Shown here piece after piece: positions 45,101 through 53,745 of a DNA stretch of 64,000 bases. Numbering within the stretch: the stretch's first letter is position 1; every line of letters begins with the position of its first letter. The DNA comes from Streptomyces sp. NBC_01485 (GTDB taxonomy: Bacteria; Actinomycetota; Actinomycetes; Streptomycetales; Streptomycetaceae): NCBI RefSeq assembly GCF_036227125.1, contig NZ_CP109435.1, positions 6,882,001 through 6,946,000 of the forward strand. The letters are read 5' to 3'. The notes under the pieces were generated by a model, which saw only the letters and a list, made by a program, of their open reading frames with translations, was not told the DNA's origin and did no database searches. Position numbers and translations under genes: made by a program.

Positions 45101-46093
45101 GGGGTTGGCCAGGACCGAGTCCGGGGGGAGGGAGACGCCGTCCAGGACGACGACGATGTGCGGTTCGTCGGGCAGCGGCGCCGCGTTCGGGTGGAACCGC
45201 GGCCGACCGGCGAGCCGGGCCCCGAGCAGGTGTTCCAGGTCACGAGTGTCGGAGCCGACCAGCCTGCGGCTGCCCGCTCCGTCCACCGCGCCGGACGCCT
45301 GGACGTGCGGCAGCCACTTCGTCCACTCCCAGTGCGGCAGCTCCGCCCGGCCCGCCGCGACGACGAGGACCAGATCCTCGGACGAGTGCAGCGCGGCCAG
45401 CGAACCGGCCAGGGCACGCGCACAGGAGCGCACCGACTGCGGCTCGCCGCTGACCGTGACGTGGTAGAAGGCGCGCAGGGACACGGCCAGCGGCAGGTCG
45501 TCCAGGCTGTCGTGGACGGCGAGGAAGCGCTGCAGCGCGCCCGCCGTCAGCGGCTCCAGCTGCTCCACCGGGCCCGTCTCGGGGGCGATCAGCGGGGTGG
45601 CGAGCGCCTGGGCGCCGAGGCCGACGCGGACCTGCGCGAAGTCCTCGTCCCCGGACCGTCGTTCCCACACCCGGCTGCCCTCGGCGACCAGGGCCCACAG
45701 CTGCTCGGGGGAGGGGTGCAGGTAGTACTGCGCGTCCCGCTGGGCCCGCGCGGTGCCGAGCGCGGTGCGCCGGGTCTGCGCCAGGTAGCCCAGGTAGTCC
45801 CGGCGCAGGTCCGCCAACTGCCCCTGCGAGCCGCGGCGGAATCGCACCACCATCGCGATCGACATGGCCACGGTCGAGGCGATCATGACCATGCCCATGA
45901 TCCTCATGAACGGCTGCCCGCTCGTGAAGAAGAAGACCACCGAGCCGCCCATGCCGAGCGTCGGCAGCAGTTGCATCAGCACGCTTTCCTGATGACCCCG
46001 CGGCAGCTCCGGCGGAGGCTGCAGGACGACCTCGCCCGTGGGCACTTCGGACGGCAGCGCCCGTGGCGGGCGCTTCACGACGACATGGCTCAC
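42122..46093 (-). CDS. eccC: Type VII secretion ATPase EccC (fused EccCa-EccCb)
   Basis: A 1323-residue FtsK/SpoIIIE-family motor that recognises Esx substrates and powers export. Two membrane helices near residues 40-85 (MGGSVVFFFTSGQPF, IMGMVMIASTVAMSIAMVV) are followed by three ATPase domains: Walker A GATGSGKSELL near residue 475, GGPQSGKSTLL near 830 and GESESGKSNLL near 1120. LADFKGG follows the first. All three are intact, and the protein is one chain rather than split as in some mycobacterial systems. The GTG start is at 46093. Divergent from eccD; the 216-base gap should hold promoters for both. Confidence 0.95.
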   Translation of the reverse strand: MSHVVVKRPPRALPSEVPTGEVVLQPPPELPRGHQESVLMQLLPTLGMGGSVVFFFTSGQPFMRIMGMVMIASTVAMSIAMVVRFRRGSQGQLADLRRDYLGYLAQTRRTALGTARAQRDAQYYLHPSPEQLWALVAEGSRVWERRSGDEDFAQVRVGLGAQALATPLIAPETGPVEQLEPLTAGALQRFLAVHDSLDDLPLAVSLRAFYHVTVSGEPQSVRSCARALAGSLAALHSSEDLVLVVAAGRAELPHWEWTKWLPHVQASGAVDGAGSRRLVGSDTRDLEHLLGARLAGRPRFHPNAAPLPDEPHIVVVLDGVSLPPDSVLANPEGLQGVTVLEIVPGELTEAGGELDIVVQPGALRLESAHGAVYEGTPDVLSPESAEALARQLAPLRMASGGDDDEPLLANLEFTDLLNLGDAASVDPLRTWRPRSLAERLRVAIGVGEDGRPVMLDLKEAAQEGMGPHGLCVGATGSGKSELLRTLVLGLAVTHSSETLNFVLADFKGGATFAGMAQMPHVAAVITNLADDLTLVDRMGDSIRGELNRRQELLRDAGNYANIHDYEKARAAGAALQPIPSLVLVIDEFSELLTAKPDFIEMFVQIGRIGRSLGVHLLLASQRLEEGRLRGLETYLSYRVGLRTFSAAESRAALGVPDAYSLPNVPGSGFLKFGTDEMVRFKAAYVSGVYRSGGQRAALGSGPLPLDRRPVLFTSAEVPVRYAAVPQQLRAGDGPEVDEALADTVLDVIVRRLEAQGPAAHQVWLPPLDSPPPLDALLPGLTAVPGRGLTQPGYEGAGRLVVPVGLVDKPFEQRRDSLWVDFSGAAGHMQIVGGPQSGKSTLLRTLISAFALTHTPAEVQFYGLDFGGGGMATVAGLPHVGGIASRLDPERVRRTVAEVYGVLTRREEYFRSAGIPSIADFRARRARGDIAVTDQPWGDVFLVIDGWGNFRADYEAMDQIIHEIAARGLGYGIHLVLTASRSMEVRAALKDHLMNRLELRLGDTMDSEIDRKGAANVPAGVPGRGQSPQKLHFMAAVPRIDGLASDTDLSDATQALATEVSRHWQAPPAPEVRLLPREFPASQLPPGGRFPRRGVAFALDENNLEPVYVDFEQDPFFLVLGESESGKSNLLRLLIKQLAERYSGDECKLFVVDNRRSLLDVTPSSHLAEYIPMSNAMDHHMAALADLMRRRTPTAEVTAQQLRDRSWWRGPTVYVVVDDYDLVATSSGNPLAGLTELLPFARDVGVRFIIARSTAGAGRASYEAFMQRIKELGAQGVVLAGDPGEGDLLGGVRPRPMPAGRGVFVSRRRGKPLVQVGLAPEETY

Positions 46094-46309
46094 TGCTCAC
46101 CAACCCTCTTGCGAGCCCCCGAAGTACCGTCCGCCGCCCCGTGTCAGGCGGACGCAGGCCGCCGCGTGATCCTACTGACCACCCGTACGACCGGAGGGCG
46201 GTAGGGTGCCGGATGTTCGCGTGAGCACACCCGCGGGCCGTGCAGCGCACCAACCGGCGCGGGACCTTCACACAGCCGACGCGGAACCATCACTGAGGGG
46301 GAGCAGCAG

Positions 46310-47800
46310 GTGAGCATGACGGCCTCCGCGGCAGCCACCGGAGCAGGAAGCGGCACCGGAGCCGCGCCGACGGCGGGGACGGGGCTCGGCTTCTGCCGGG
46401 TCACCATCGTCGCCCCCGACAGCCGGATCGACGTGGCGCTGCCCGACGACATCCCCGTCGCCGACATCTACCCGGAGATCCTCAGGCTCTCCCGGCAGAG
46501 CCCCACCGAGGGCGCCCCGGTCGGCTACCACCTCGTCCGCCGGGACGGCACCGTCCTCGACAGTTCCCGTTCGTTCGCCGCCCAGCACATCCTCGACGGC
46601 GAACTCCTCACGCTGCGCCCCTTCGCCGAGTCACTGCCGCCCGCCGTCTTCGACGACGTGTCCGAGGCGGTCGCCTCCGCCGTGACGCGCGAGCACACCC
46701 TGTGGAGCGGCGACCTGACCCGCGCCGCGGGCCTCGTCGGCGGAGGCGTCCTGCCGGCCCTGCTCGCCTTCGCAGCCTGGACCGGCGACCCGCGCCACGA
46801 CATGTACGGCCTGCCCGGCGTCCTCGCCGCGGTCGTCGGCGTCCTGCTGGTCGCCCTCGCCTGTGTCCGGGCCCGCGTCTACGACGACCGTGGCTCCGCG
46901 ATCGCCCTGGGGCTGGGCGCACTGCCCAACGTGGCGGTGGCGGGCTCCGGGCTCCTCCCAGTCGCCGCCGGCCAGGGCATCGGCAAGCTCCAGTTCCTGC
47001 TGGCCTGCGCCGCGGTGCTGCTGGCCGCGGTACTGCTCACCCTGTGCTCCCCCCGTGGGGACGGCCCCTTCGTCGCCTTCGTGGTCGCCTCCGGCGCAGG
47101 CCTGGCGGCGGTGTTCGCGGCGATCCTCACGCACTGGACCCCGGCCGAGACCGCCGCCCTGTGCGCCCCCGTCGGCGTGGGCGCCCTGGCCTTCCTGCCC
47201 GGGCTGTCCATGCGCTTCGCCCGCCTGCCGATCGGCTTCGACGCCCCGGACTCCGCCCCGCGCAGCGCGTACGGCACCGATCCCACCCCTCGGGAGCCGG
47301 TCGACGCCGAGCGGATCGCCGCCCAGGCCCGCCGCGGCCACGAACTCCTGGTCGGCCTGGTCGGCGGCTGTGCGGTGATCACGGTCGGCGCCTGCGCTGT
47401 CCTCGGGTTCTCCGACGACGTCTGGGCACAGCTCCTCGCGCTGGCCACGGGCATCGCCCTGCTGATGCGCGCTCACCTCTTCCGCTACACCGCCCAGGTC
47501 GCCCCCGTGCTGGCCGCGGGCCTCGGTTCCCTCGTCCTGCTCGGACTCGGCATGGCACTCAACCCGCCGGACTCGGTGATCCGCACCGACCTGGACATCC
47601 GCACGGTCTGGCTCGTCGCCGCGATCGCGGCGGCCTCCGCGATCATCACCGCGATCGGCCTGATCACCTCGCGGGGCGGTCTCACGCCGTTCTGGGGCCG
47701 GTTCACGGAGATCGCCGAGGGCTTCGTCCTGCTGACGCTGGTGCCGTTGGCCCTGGCCGTCTTCGACGTGTACGCGGCCGCCCGCTCGATGACCGGCTGA
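46310..47800 (+). CDS. eccD: Type VII secretion integral membrane protein EccD
   Basis: A 496-residue EccD. Residues about 25-105 form the ubiquitin-like cytoplasmic domain (CRVTIVAPDSRIDVALPDD, YPEILRLSRQ, LVRRDGTVLDSSRSF). The rest is a run of about eleven membrane helices (LLPVAAGQGIGKLQFLLACA, LATGIALLMRAHLF, and others). EccD dimers form the vestibule of the ESX membrane complex. The GTG start is preceded by gagggggagcag. It ends the T7SS locus; a terminator shared with the convergent DUF397 gene follows. Confidence 0.93.
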   Translation: MSMTASAAATGAGSGTGAAPTAGTGLGFCRVTIVAPDSRIDVALPDDIPVADIYPEILRLSRQSPTEGAPVGYHLVRRDGTVLDSSRSFAAQHILDGELLTLRPFAESLPPAVFDDVSEAVASAVTREHTLWSGDLTRAAGLVGGGVLPALLAFAAWTGDPRHDMYGLPGVLAAVVGVLLVALACVRARVYDDRGSAIALGLGALPNVAVAGSGLLPVAAGQGIGKLQFLLACAAVLLAAVLLTLCSPRGDGPFVAFVVASGAGLAAVFAAILTHWTPAETAALCAPVGVGALAFLPGLSMRFARLPIGFDAPDSAPRSAYGTDPTPREPVDAERIAAQARRGHELLVGLVGGCAVITVGACAVLGFSDDVWAQLLALATGIALLMRAHLFRYTAQVAPVLAAGLGSLVLLGLGMALNPPDSVIRTDLDIRTVWLVAAIAAASAIITAIGLITSRGGLTPFWGRFTEIAEGFVLLTLVPLALAVFDVYAAARSMTG

Positions 47801-47848
47801 CCCCGCGGCCGAGGCCGCAGACATCCGCGGCTGCACCCGACACGAGAC

Positions 47849-47880
47849 GAGCGGCGCCCGGTACACACCGGCCGCCGCTC
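47849..47880. terminator. Hairpin between convergent eccD and DUF397 genes
   Basis: Arms 47849-47862 and 47867-47880 pair over 13 of 14 positions (one C-C mismatch) around the loop acac. It is suited to stop transcription from both directions. Confidence 0.8.
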
Positions 47881-47906
47881 ACCCGTCACCACACGAAGCC
47901 GTCCGG

Positions 47907-48203
47907 CTACTCCGCCGCCAGCCCCCCGTTGTGCGGCGCGGGCTCCAGATCGAACTCGCCGTCCCGGGCGCCCAGCACGAAGGCGCGCCACTCCGCCTCG
48001 GTGTAGCGCAGCACCGTCTCGGTGTCGAGCGACGAGCGCATGGCGACGGCGCCGTCGGGCAGGTACGCGATCTCGACGCGCTCCTCGTGGTCCTCCGTGC
48101 CCGGCGCGCTCTGCCACTCGACGCCGGAGATGTCGAGCGCGTACAGCTCGTCCCGCTCCCGCTCCTTGCGCGCTTTGAGTTCCTTGTCCTCGGCATCGGC
48201 CAT
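47907..48203 (-). CDS. DUF397 family protein
   Basis: A 98-residue protein. The N-terminus is a charged helix (KELKARKERERDELYAL); the rest has the DUF397 pattern: ISGVEWQSAP, VEIAYLPDGAVAMRSSL, and YTEAEWRAFVLGARDGEFDL. Such proteins are abundant in Streptomyces, usually beside an XRE-type regulator with which they act (BldB belongs to this group), but no such partner gene is seen here. The ATG at 48203 is preferred to an upstream TTG. Convergent with eccD and divergent from rpsO. Confidence 0.82.
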   Translation of the reverse strand: MADAEDKELKARKERERDELYALDISGVEWQSAPGTEDHEERVEIAYLPDGAVAMRSSLDTETVLRYTEAEWRAFVLGARDGEFDLEPAPHNGGLAAE

Positions 48204-48626
48204 GTCGGCTCCGACCCTTCCCTCTGTTCCCACTGTGCCAACCTGTTCGTACGGTCTGTCGCACTGTTCCAACGAGCTGTACGGTCACCCTACTTGCCGT
48301 AGTTCCCCCAGGTCAGAGGTTCGCCTTTTACCGTTCGAGCCGGCCCCCGCCCCCGTACACTGCCTCCGCCGCTTCCCCCGCCCCCGGGAACGCCGGCGCC
48401 CGCCCGGCCCCGCCCGAGCCCGCCCACGCCCGGACAAGCCCGGCGCGTCGGCCTGCTACCCTGGCTCTCGGCCGTTTGTGTACGCACCCCCGGAAGAACC
48501 ATCAGGCACCCCCTGAAGGCTCTGGAGGTCGCGCCCAGCGGACCCCGCCTCCCGAGTAACGGAAGCTCCCCCGAGACACAGACCGGGGGCACTCGGTGGC
48601 CACTAAAAAGACTACGAGGAGTACGC
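48204..48626 (+). other. Intergenic leader upstream of rpsO
   Basis: No gene is supported. A TACCCT hexamer at 48457-48462 could be the -10 of the rpsO promoter, though no good -35 is seen. Downstream, CCCCCG (48568-48573) and CGGGGG (48584-48589) can form a hairpin in the leader, a plausible site for S15 autoregulation as in other bacteria. The site cgaggagtacgc precedes the rpsO GTG. Confidence 0.4.
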
Positions 48627-48914
48627 GTGCCGCTCGACGCCGCTACGAAGAAGCAGATCATCACCGAGTTCGGCCAGAAGGAGGGCGACACCGGCTCCCC
48701 CGAGGTCCAGGTCGCGATGCTGTCGCGCCGGATCTCGGACCTGACCGGGCACCTCAAGACCCACAAGCACGACCACCACTCCCGTCGTGGTCTGCTGATC
48801 CTGGTCGGTCAGCGCCGTCGCCTGCTGCAGTACCTCGCCAAGAAGGACATCCAGCGCTTCCGTGCGCTGGTCGACCGCCTCGGCATCCGCCGCGGTGCGG
48901 CGGGCGCCAAGTAG
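48627..48914 (+). CDS. rpsO: 30S ribosomal protein S15
   Basis: A 95-residue S15, which binds 16S rRNA early in assembly of the small subunit. The sequence is diagnostic: IITEFGQKEGDTGSPEVQVA, then HLKTHKHDHHSRRGLLILVG and LDYL-type LLQYLAKKDIQRF. The GTG start has gaggag seven bases before it. pnp lies downstream in the same direction, the standard rpsO-pnp pairing; a terminator between them allows partial readthrough. Confidence 0.97.
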   Translation: MPLDAATKKQIITEFGQKEGDTGSPEVQVAMLSRRISDLTGHLKTHKHDHHSRRGLLILVGQRRRLLQYLAKKDIQRFRALVDRLGIRRGAAGAK

Positions 48915-48925
48915 GACGCCGTGAG

Positions 48926-48961
48926 GGGAGCGGTTCCCGACCATCGGGACCGCTCCTTTTT
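48926..48961 (+). terminator. Rho-independent terminator after rpsO
   Basis: GGAGCGGT pairs with ACCGCTCC, and CCCGA with TCGGG, with one bulged T and a 3-base loop, followed by ttttt. It is a classic terminator 12 bases after the rpsO stop; pnp is expected to be reached by readthrough and by its own promoter. Confidence 0.92.
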
Positions 48962-49355
48962 GCTGTATGCACATGGCTGTACGCACCTGCTACGCACCTG
49001 TACGCATGCCGTGCACATCAGGGCCCGTCGTACGTCCTGTCCCGTGCGGAAACATGCGGAAACATGCGGAGTGTCACCAACGCTTTGTAGTGTGGTAGCA
49101 CAACGCAATACGTACGACACAGCGTGATGACGTGTGATCGCCGCGGGTAGCTGCGGGCAGATGTCACCACGCACCACCGAACGAGGAGAAGCGCACCTCA
49201 CCGCCGCCGGTCCTCGGTAGTGGCCCCCGGGCAGGAGAACCCCGGGTGCTTCGATCGAAGACCGGCCCGCACCGCACGGCGCGTTTCTCCACAACCGTCC
49301 CCCTGCCACACGGGCAGCGAGGGACGAAAGACGACAAGTATCGGAGAAAACGCTA
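48962..49355 (+). other. pnp leader region
   Basis: No gene is supported. It contains a short direct repeat, acatgcggaa-type, nearly three times at about 49048-49073, possible -10 hexamers (TAGTGT at 49088-49093), and later G+C-rich self-complementary segments (ccccgggcaggagaaccccggg, about 49226-49247; cttcgatcgaag, 49249-49260). PNPase leaders are typically cut by RNase III and autoregulated, and these structures are the natural candidates. ggaga precedes the pnp GTG. Confidence 0.45.
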
Positions 49356-51578
49356 GTGGAGAACGAGACCCACTACGCCGAGGCCGTTATCGACAACGGT
49401 TCCTTCGGCACCCGCACCATCCGTTTCGAGACGGGCCGTCTGGCCCGCCAGGCCGCCGGCTCCGCCGTGGCCTACCTGGACGACGACACCATGGTGCTGT
49501 CGGCCACCACCGCCTCCAAGAACCCCAAGGACCAGCTCGACTTCTTCCCCCTCACGGTGGACGTCGAGGAGCGGATGTACGCCGCCGGCAAGATCCCCGG
49601 CAGCTTCTTCCGCCGTGAGGGCCGTCCCTCCGAGGACGCCATCCTCACCTGCCGCCTGATCGACCGCCCGCTGCGCCCGTCCTTCAAGAAGGGCCTGCGC
49701 AACGAGATCCAGGTCGTCGCCACGATCATGGCGCTCAACCCCGACCACCTGTACGACGTCGTGGCGATCAACGCCGCCTCCGCGTCCACGCAGCTGGCCG
49801 GTCTGCCCTTCTCCGGCCCGATCGGCGGCGTCCGCGTCGCGCTGATCAACGGCCAGTGGGTCGCGTTCCCGACGCACACCGAGCTCGAGGACGCCGTCTT
49901 CGACATGGTCGTCGCCGGTCGCGTCCTGGAGGACGGCGACGTCGCGATCATGATGGTCGAGGCCGAGGCCACCGAGAAGACCATCCAGCTGATCGCGGGC
50001 GGCGCCGAGGCGCCGACCGAGGAGGTCGTCGCCTCCGGTCTGGACGCCGCGAAGCCCTTCATCAAGGTGCTCTGCAAGGCTCAGGCCGACCTCGCCGCCA
50101 AGGCCGCCAAGCCCACCGGCGAGTTCCCGGTCTTCCTCGACCACCAGGACGACGTCCTGGAGGCGCTGACCGCCGCCGTCCGCCCGGAGCTCGCCTCCGC
50201 GCTGACGATCGCGGGCAAGCAGGAGCGCGAGGCCGAGCTCGACCGCGTCAAGGGTCTCGCCGCCGAGAAGCTCCTGCCGGAGTTCGAGGGCCGCGAGAAG
50301 GAGATCTCCGCCGCGTACCGCTCGCTGACCAAGTCCCTGGTCCGTGAGCGCGTCATCAAGGAGAAGAAGCGCATCGACGGGCGCGGGCTGACGGACATCC
50401 GTACGCTCGCCGCCGAGGTCGAGGCCATCCCGCGCGTGCACGGCTCGGCGCTGTTCGAGCGTGGCGAGACCCAGATCCTGGGCGTCACCACTCTCAACAT
50501 GCTCCGCATGGAGCAGATGCTGGACACCCTCTCCCCGGTGACCCGCAAGCGCTACATGCACAACTACAACTTCCCGCCGTACTCCGTCGGCGAGACCGGC
50601 CGCGTCGGCTCCCCGAAGCGCCGCGAGATCGGCCACGGCGCGCTCGCCGAGCGCGCGATCGTGCCGGTCCTGCCGACGCGCGAGGAGTTCCCCTACGCGA
50701 TCCGTCAGGTGTCCGAGGCCCTCGGCTCCAACGGCTCGACGTCCATGGGCTCGGTCTGCGCCTCCACCATGTCGCTGCTGAACGCCGGTGTGCCCCTCAA
50801 GGCCCCGGTCGCCGGTATCGCCATGGGCCTGATCTCCCAGGAGATCAACGGCGAGACGCACTACGTCGCCCTCACCGACATCCTCGGTGCGGAGGACGCC
50901 TTCGGCGACATGGACTTCAAGGTCGCCGGCACCAAGGAGTTCGTCACCGCCCTCCAGCTCGACACCAAGCTGGACGGCATCCCGGCCTCCGTCCTGGCCG
51001 CGGCCCTCAAGCAGGCCCGCGACGCCCGCCTCCACATCCTCGACGTGATGATGGAAGCGATCGACACGCCGGACGAGATGTCCCCCAACGCCCCGCGGAT
51101 CATCACCGTCAAGATCCCCGTGGACAAGATCGGCGAGGTCATCGGCCCGAAGGGCAAGATGATCAACCAGATCCAGGAGGACACCGGCGCCGAGATCACG
51201 ATCGAGGACGACGGCACCATCTACATCGGTGCCCAGGTCGGCTCGCAGGCCGAGGCGGCCCGCGCGACGATCAACGCCATCGCCAACCCGACCATGCCGG
51301 AGGTCGGCGAGCGCTACCTGGGTACGGTCGTGAAGACGACCACCTTCGGCGCGTTCGTGTCGCTGCTCCCGGGCAAGGACGGTCTGCTGCACATCTCGCA
51401 GATCCGCAAGCTCGCCGGCGGCAAGCGCGTGGAGAACGTCGAGGACGTGCTCGCCGTGGGCTCCAAGGTCCAGGTCGAGATCGCCGAGATCGACTCCCGC
51501 GGCAAGCTCTCTCTGATCCCCGTGGTCGAGGGCGAAGACGGCGACGACGACGACAAGAAGGACGACACCGACAAGTGA
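49356..51578 (+). CDS. pnp: Polynucleotide phosphorylase
   Basis: A 740-residue enzyme that degrades RNA phosphorolytically and in Streptomyces also adds heteropolymeric tails. Order: first RNase PH-like domain (about 10-140), helical linker, second RNase PH domain (about 340-560, with GETQILGVTTL and RREIGHGALAERA), KH domain (VDKIGEVIGPKGKMINQI) and S1 domain (TTFGAFVSLLPGKDGLLHISQI), then an acidic tail. The start is GTG 49356. Its stop overlaps the next GTG by four bases. Confidence 0.97.
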   Translation: MENETHYAEAVIDNGSFGTRTIRFETGRLARQAAGSAVAYLDDDTMVLSATTASKNPKDQLDFFPLTVDVEERMYAAGKIPGSFFRREGRPSEDAILTCRLIDRPLRPSFKKGLRNEIQVVATIMALNPDHLYDVVAINAASASTQLAGLPFSGPIGGVRVALINGQWVAFPTHTELEDAVFDMVVAGRVLEDGDVAIMMVEAEATEKTIQLIAGGAEAPTEEVVASGLDAAKPFIKVLCKAQADLAAKAAKPTGEFPVFLDHQDDVLEALTAAVRPELASALTIAGKQEREAELDRVKGLAAEKLLPEFEGREKEISAAYRSLTKSLVRERVIKEKKRIDGRGLTDIRTLAAEVEAIPRVHGSALFERGETQILGVTTLNMLRMEQMLDTLSPVTRKRYMHNYNFPPYSVGETGRVGSPKRREIGHGALAERAIVPVLPTREEFPYAIRQVSEALGSNGSTSMGSVCASTMSLLNAGVPLKAPVAGIAMGLISQEINGETHYVALTDILGAEDAFGDMDFKVAGTKEFVTALQLDTKLDGIPASVLAAALKQARDARLHILDVMMEAIDTPDEMSPNAPRIITVKIPVDKIGEVIGPKGKMINQIQEDTGAEITIEDDGTIYIGAQVGSQAEAARATINAIANPTMPEVGERYLGTVVKTTTFGAFVSLLPGKDGLLHISQIRKLAGGKRVENVEDVLAVGSKVQVEIAEIDSRGKLSLIPVVEGEDGDDDDKKDDTDK

Positions 51579-52954
51579 CGTCTCGTAGCTCCACGGCGAC
51601 GGCCCGCACCTCTTCGGAGGCGCGGGCCGTCGGCCGTACCCAAACCCTGATCAAGGGCACGGCCGGCATCGGCGTCGTCCGCAAGACCACCCTCCCGGGC
51701 GGCCTGCGGATCGTCACCGAGACCCTCCCCTCGGTCCGCTCGGCCACCTTCGGCATCTGGGCGCACGTCGGCTCCCGCGACGAGACGCCGTCCCTGAACG
51801 GCGCCACCCACTACCTGGAGCACCTCCTCTTCAAGGGGACGACCCGCAGGTCCGCGCTGGACATCTCCTCCGCGATCGACGCGGTCGGCGGCGAGATGAA
51901 CGCGTTCACGGCCAAGGAGTACACGTGCTACTACGCGCGCGTGCTCGACACCGACCTGCCGCTCGCCATCGACGTCGTCTGCGACATGCTGACCGGCTCC
52001 CTCATCCGCGAGGACGACGTCAACGTCGAGCGCGGCGCGATCCTCGAAGAGATCGCGATGACCGAGGACGACCCGGGCGACTGCGTGCACGACCTGTTCG
52101 CGCGCACGATGTTCGGCGACAACCCCCTCGGCCGCCCGGTCCTCGGCACCGTCGACACGGTCAACGCCCTCACCGCCGACCGCGTCCGCCGCTTCTACAA
52201 GAAGCACTACGACCCCACCCACCTCGTGGTCGCGGCCGCCGGCAACATCGACCACGACACGGTCGTACGCCAGGTCCGCGAGGCCTTCGAGCAGGCGGGT
52301 GCCCTCAAGCACCCCGACGCCGAGCCCATCGCCCCCCGCGACGGACAGCGCGCGATCCGCACCGCCGGCCGCGTCGAACTGATCGGCCGCAAGACGGAGC
52401 AGGCGCACGTCGTCCTCGGCATGCCCGGCCTCGCCCGCACGGACGACCGCCGCTGGGCACTGGGCGTGCTGAACACGGCCCTCGGCGGCGGGATGTCGTC
52501 CCGCCTGTTCCAGGAGGTCCGCGAGAAGCGCGGCCTGGCCTACAGCGTGTACTCGTACACCTCCGGCTTCGCCGACTGCGGCCTCTTCGGCGTGTACGCG
52601 GGCTGCCGTCCGTCGCAGGTGCACGACGTGCTGAAGATCTGCCGGGACGAACTCGACCAGGTCGCTGCCAGCGGTCTCTCCGACGACGAGATCGGCCGCG
52701 CCATCGGCCAGTTGAGGGGTTCCACGGTCCTCGGTCTGGAGGACACCGGCGCGCTCATGAACCGCATCGGCAAGAGCGAGCTGTGCTGGGGCGAGCAGAT
52801 GTCGGTCGACGACATGCTGACCCGGATAGCGGCCGTGACCCCGGACGAGGTCCGTGCGGTGGCCCGCGACATCCTGGGACGGCGTCCGTCGCTGTCGGTC
52901 ATCGGCCCGCTCAAGGACAAGCAGGCCGCCCGGCTGCACGACGCGGTCGCCTAA
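51575..52954 (+). CDS. M16 family zinc metalloprotease
   Basis: A 459-residue pitrilysin/insulinase-type peptidase. The inverted zinc motif HYLEHLLFKGT (HxxEH) is intact, with the downstream Glu in NAFTAKEYTCYYARV region. The second half (LGGGMSSRLFQEVREKRGLAYS) carries the conserved Arg/Tyr of the C-terminal M16 domain. It is cytoplasmic by absence of a signal peptide. The GTG overlaps the pnp stop by four bases, so it is co-translated with pnp; this pairing is conserved in actinobacteria. It probably degrades peptides; the substrate is not known. Confidence 0.93.
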   Translation: MTSRSSTATARTSSEARAVGRTQTLIKGTAGIGVVRKTTLPGGLRIVTETLPSVRSATFGIWAHVGSRDETPSLNGATHYLEHLLFKGTTRRSALDISSAIDAVGGEMNAFTAKEYTCYYARVLDTDLPLAIDVVCDMLTGSLIREDDVNVERGAILEEIAMTEDDPGDCVHDLFARTMFGDNPLGRPVLGTVDTVNALTADRVRRFYKKHYDPTHLVVAAAGNIDHDTVVRQVREAFEQAGALKHPDAEPIAPRDGQRAIRTAGRVELIGRKTEQAHVVLGMPGLARTDDRRWALGVLNTALGGGMSSRLFQEVREKRGLAYSVYSYTSGFADCGLFGVYAGCRPSQVHDVLKICRDELDQVAASGLSDDEIGRAIGQLRGSTVLGLEDTGALMNRIGKSELCWGEQMSVDDMLTRIAAVTPDEVRAVARDILGRRPSLSVIGPLKDKQAARLHDAVA

Positions 52955-52977
52955 CCCACCCGTAAGGAAGCAGGAAC

Positions 52978-53730
52978 ATGAGCAAGCTGCGCGTGGCGGT
53001 CCTCGGCGCCAACGGCCGGATCGGCTCCGAGGCGGTACGGGCGGTCGAGGCCGCCGAGGACATGGAGCTGGTGGCCGCCCTCGGCCGGGGCGACAAGCTG
53101 GAGACGCTGACGGAGACCGGCGCCCAGGTCGCGGTCGAACTCACCACGCCCGCCTCGGTCATGGACAACCTCGACTACTGCGTACGGCACGGCATCCACG
53201 CCGTGGTCGGCACGACCGGCTGGACCGACGAGCGCCTCGCGCGACTGACGGGCTGGCTGGCCGAGTCCCCGGCGACGGGCGTGCTCATCGCGCCCAACTT
53301 CTCCATCGGGGCCGTCCTGACCATGAAGTTCGCGCAGCTCGCCGCGCCGTACTTCGAGTCCGTCGAGGTCGTCGAACTCCACCACCCGAACAAGGTGGAC
53401 GCCCCGTCCGGCACCGCCACGCGCACCGCCCAGCTCATCGCCGAGGCCCGCCGCGCGGCGGGCACCGCCCCGGCGCCGGACGCCACCACGACGGCCCTGG
53501 ACGGCGCGCGCGGAGCCAGCGTGGACGGCGTCCCCGTCCACGCCGTCCGCCTGCGCGGCCTGCTGGCCCACCAGGAGGTCCTGCTGGGCGGCGAGGGCGA
53601 GACCCTCACGGTCCGCCACGACTCGCTGCACCACAGTAGCTTCATGCCGGGCATCCTGCTGGGCGCCCGCCGGGTCGTGACGACGCCGGGCCTCACCTTC
53701 GGCCTGGAAAACTTCCTGGACCTCGGCTGA
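52978..53730 (+). CDS. dapB: 4-hydroxy-tetrahydrodipicolinate reductase
   Basis: A 250-residue DapB, the NAD(P)H-dependent step of the diaminopimelate/lysine pathway. It has the Rossmann start VAVLGANGRIGSEAVRAVE, the motif VELHHPNKVDAPSGTATRTA containing the catalytic His and Lys, and GLLAHQEVLLGGEGETLTVRHDS near the end. The ATG follows aaggaagcagg. It lies 23 bases after the M16 peptidase. The pathway partner dapA is 3.3 kb downstream. Supplies both lysine and cell-wall diaminopimelate. Confidence 0.95.
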   Translation: MSKLRVAVLGANGRIGSEAVRAVEAAEDMELVAALGRGDKLETLTETGAQVAVELTTPASVMDNLDYCVRHGIHAVVGTTGWTDERLARLTGWLAESPATGVLIAPNFSIGAVLTMKFAQLAAPYFESVEVVELHHPNKVDAPSGTATRTAQLIAEARRAAGTAPAPDATTTALDGARGASVDGVPVHAVRLRGLLAHQEVLLGGEGETLTVRHDSLHHSSFMPGILLGARRVVTTPGLTFGLENFLDLG

Positions 53731-53745
53731 GACTCTGAGGCTGAC

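Noticed and set aside
42494..46204. 1236-codon open frame opposite eccC
   Set aside because: Arg/His/Gln-rich shadow of the EccC coding strand; no family similarity.
48596..49090. Alternative frame beginning MATKKTTRSTRA over rpsO
   Set aside because: It overlaps the certain S15 gene in another frame and its product has no family similarity.
49353..51392. 679-codon open frame opposite pnp
   Set aside because: Antisense of a highly conserved gene; the product is a Gly/Val/Asp/Arg-rich string without motifs, explained by third-position GC bias.
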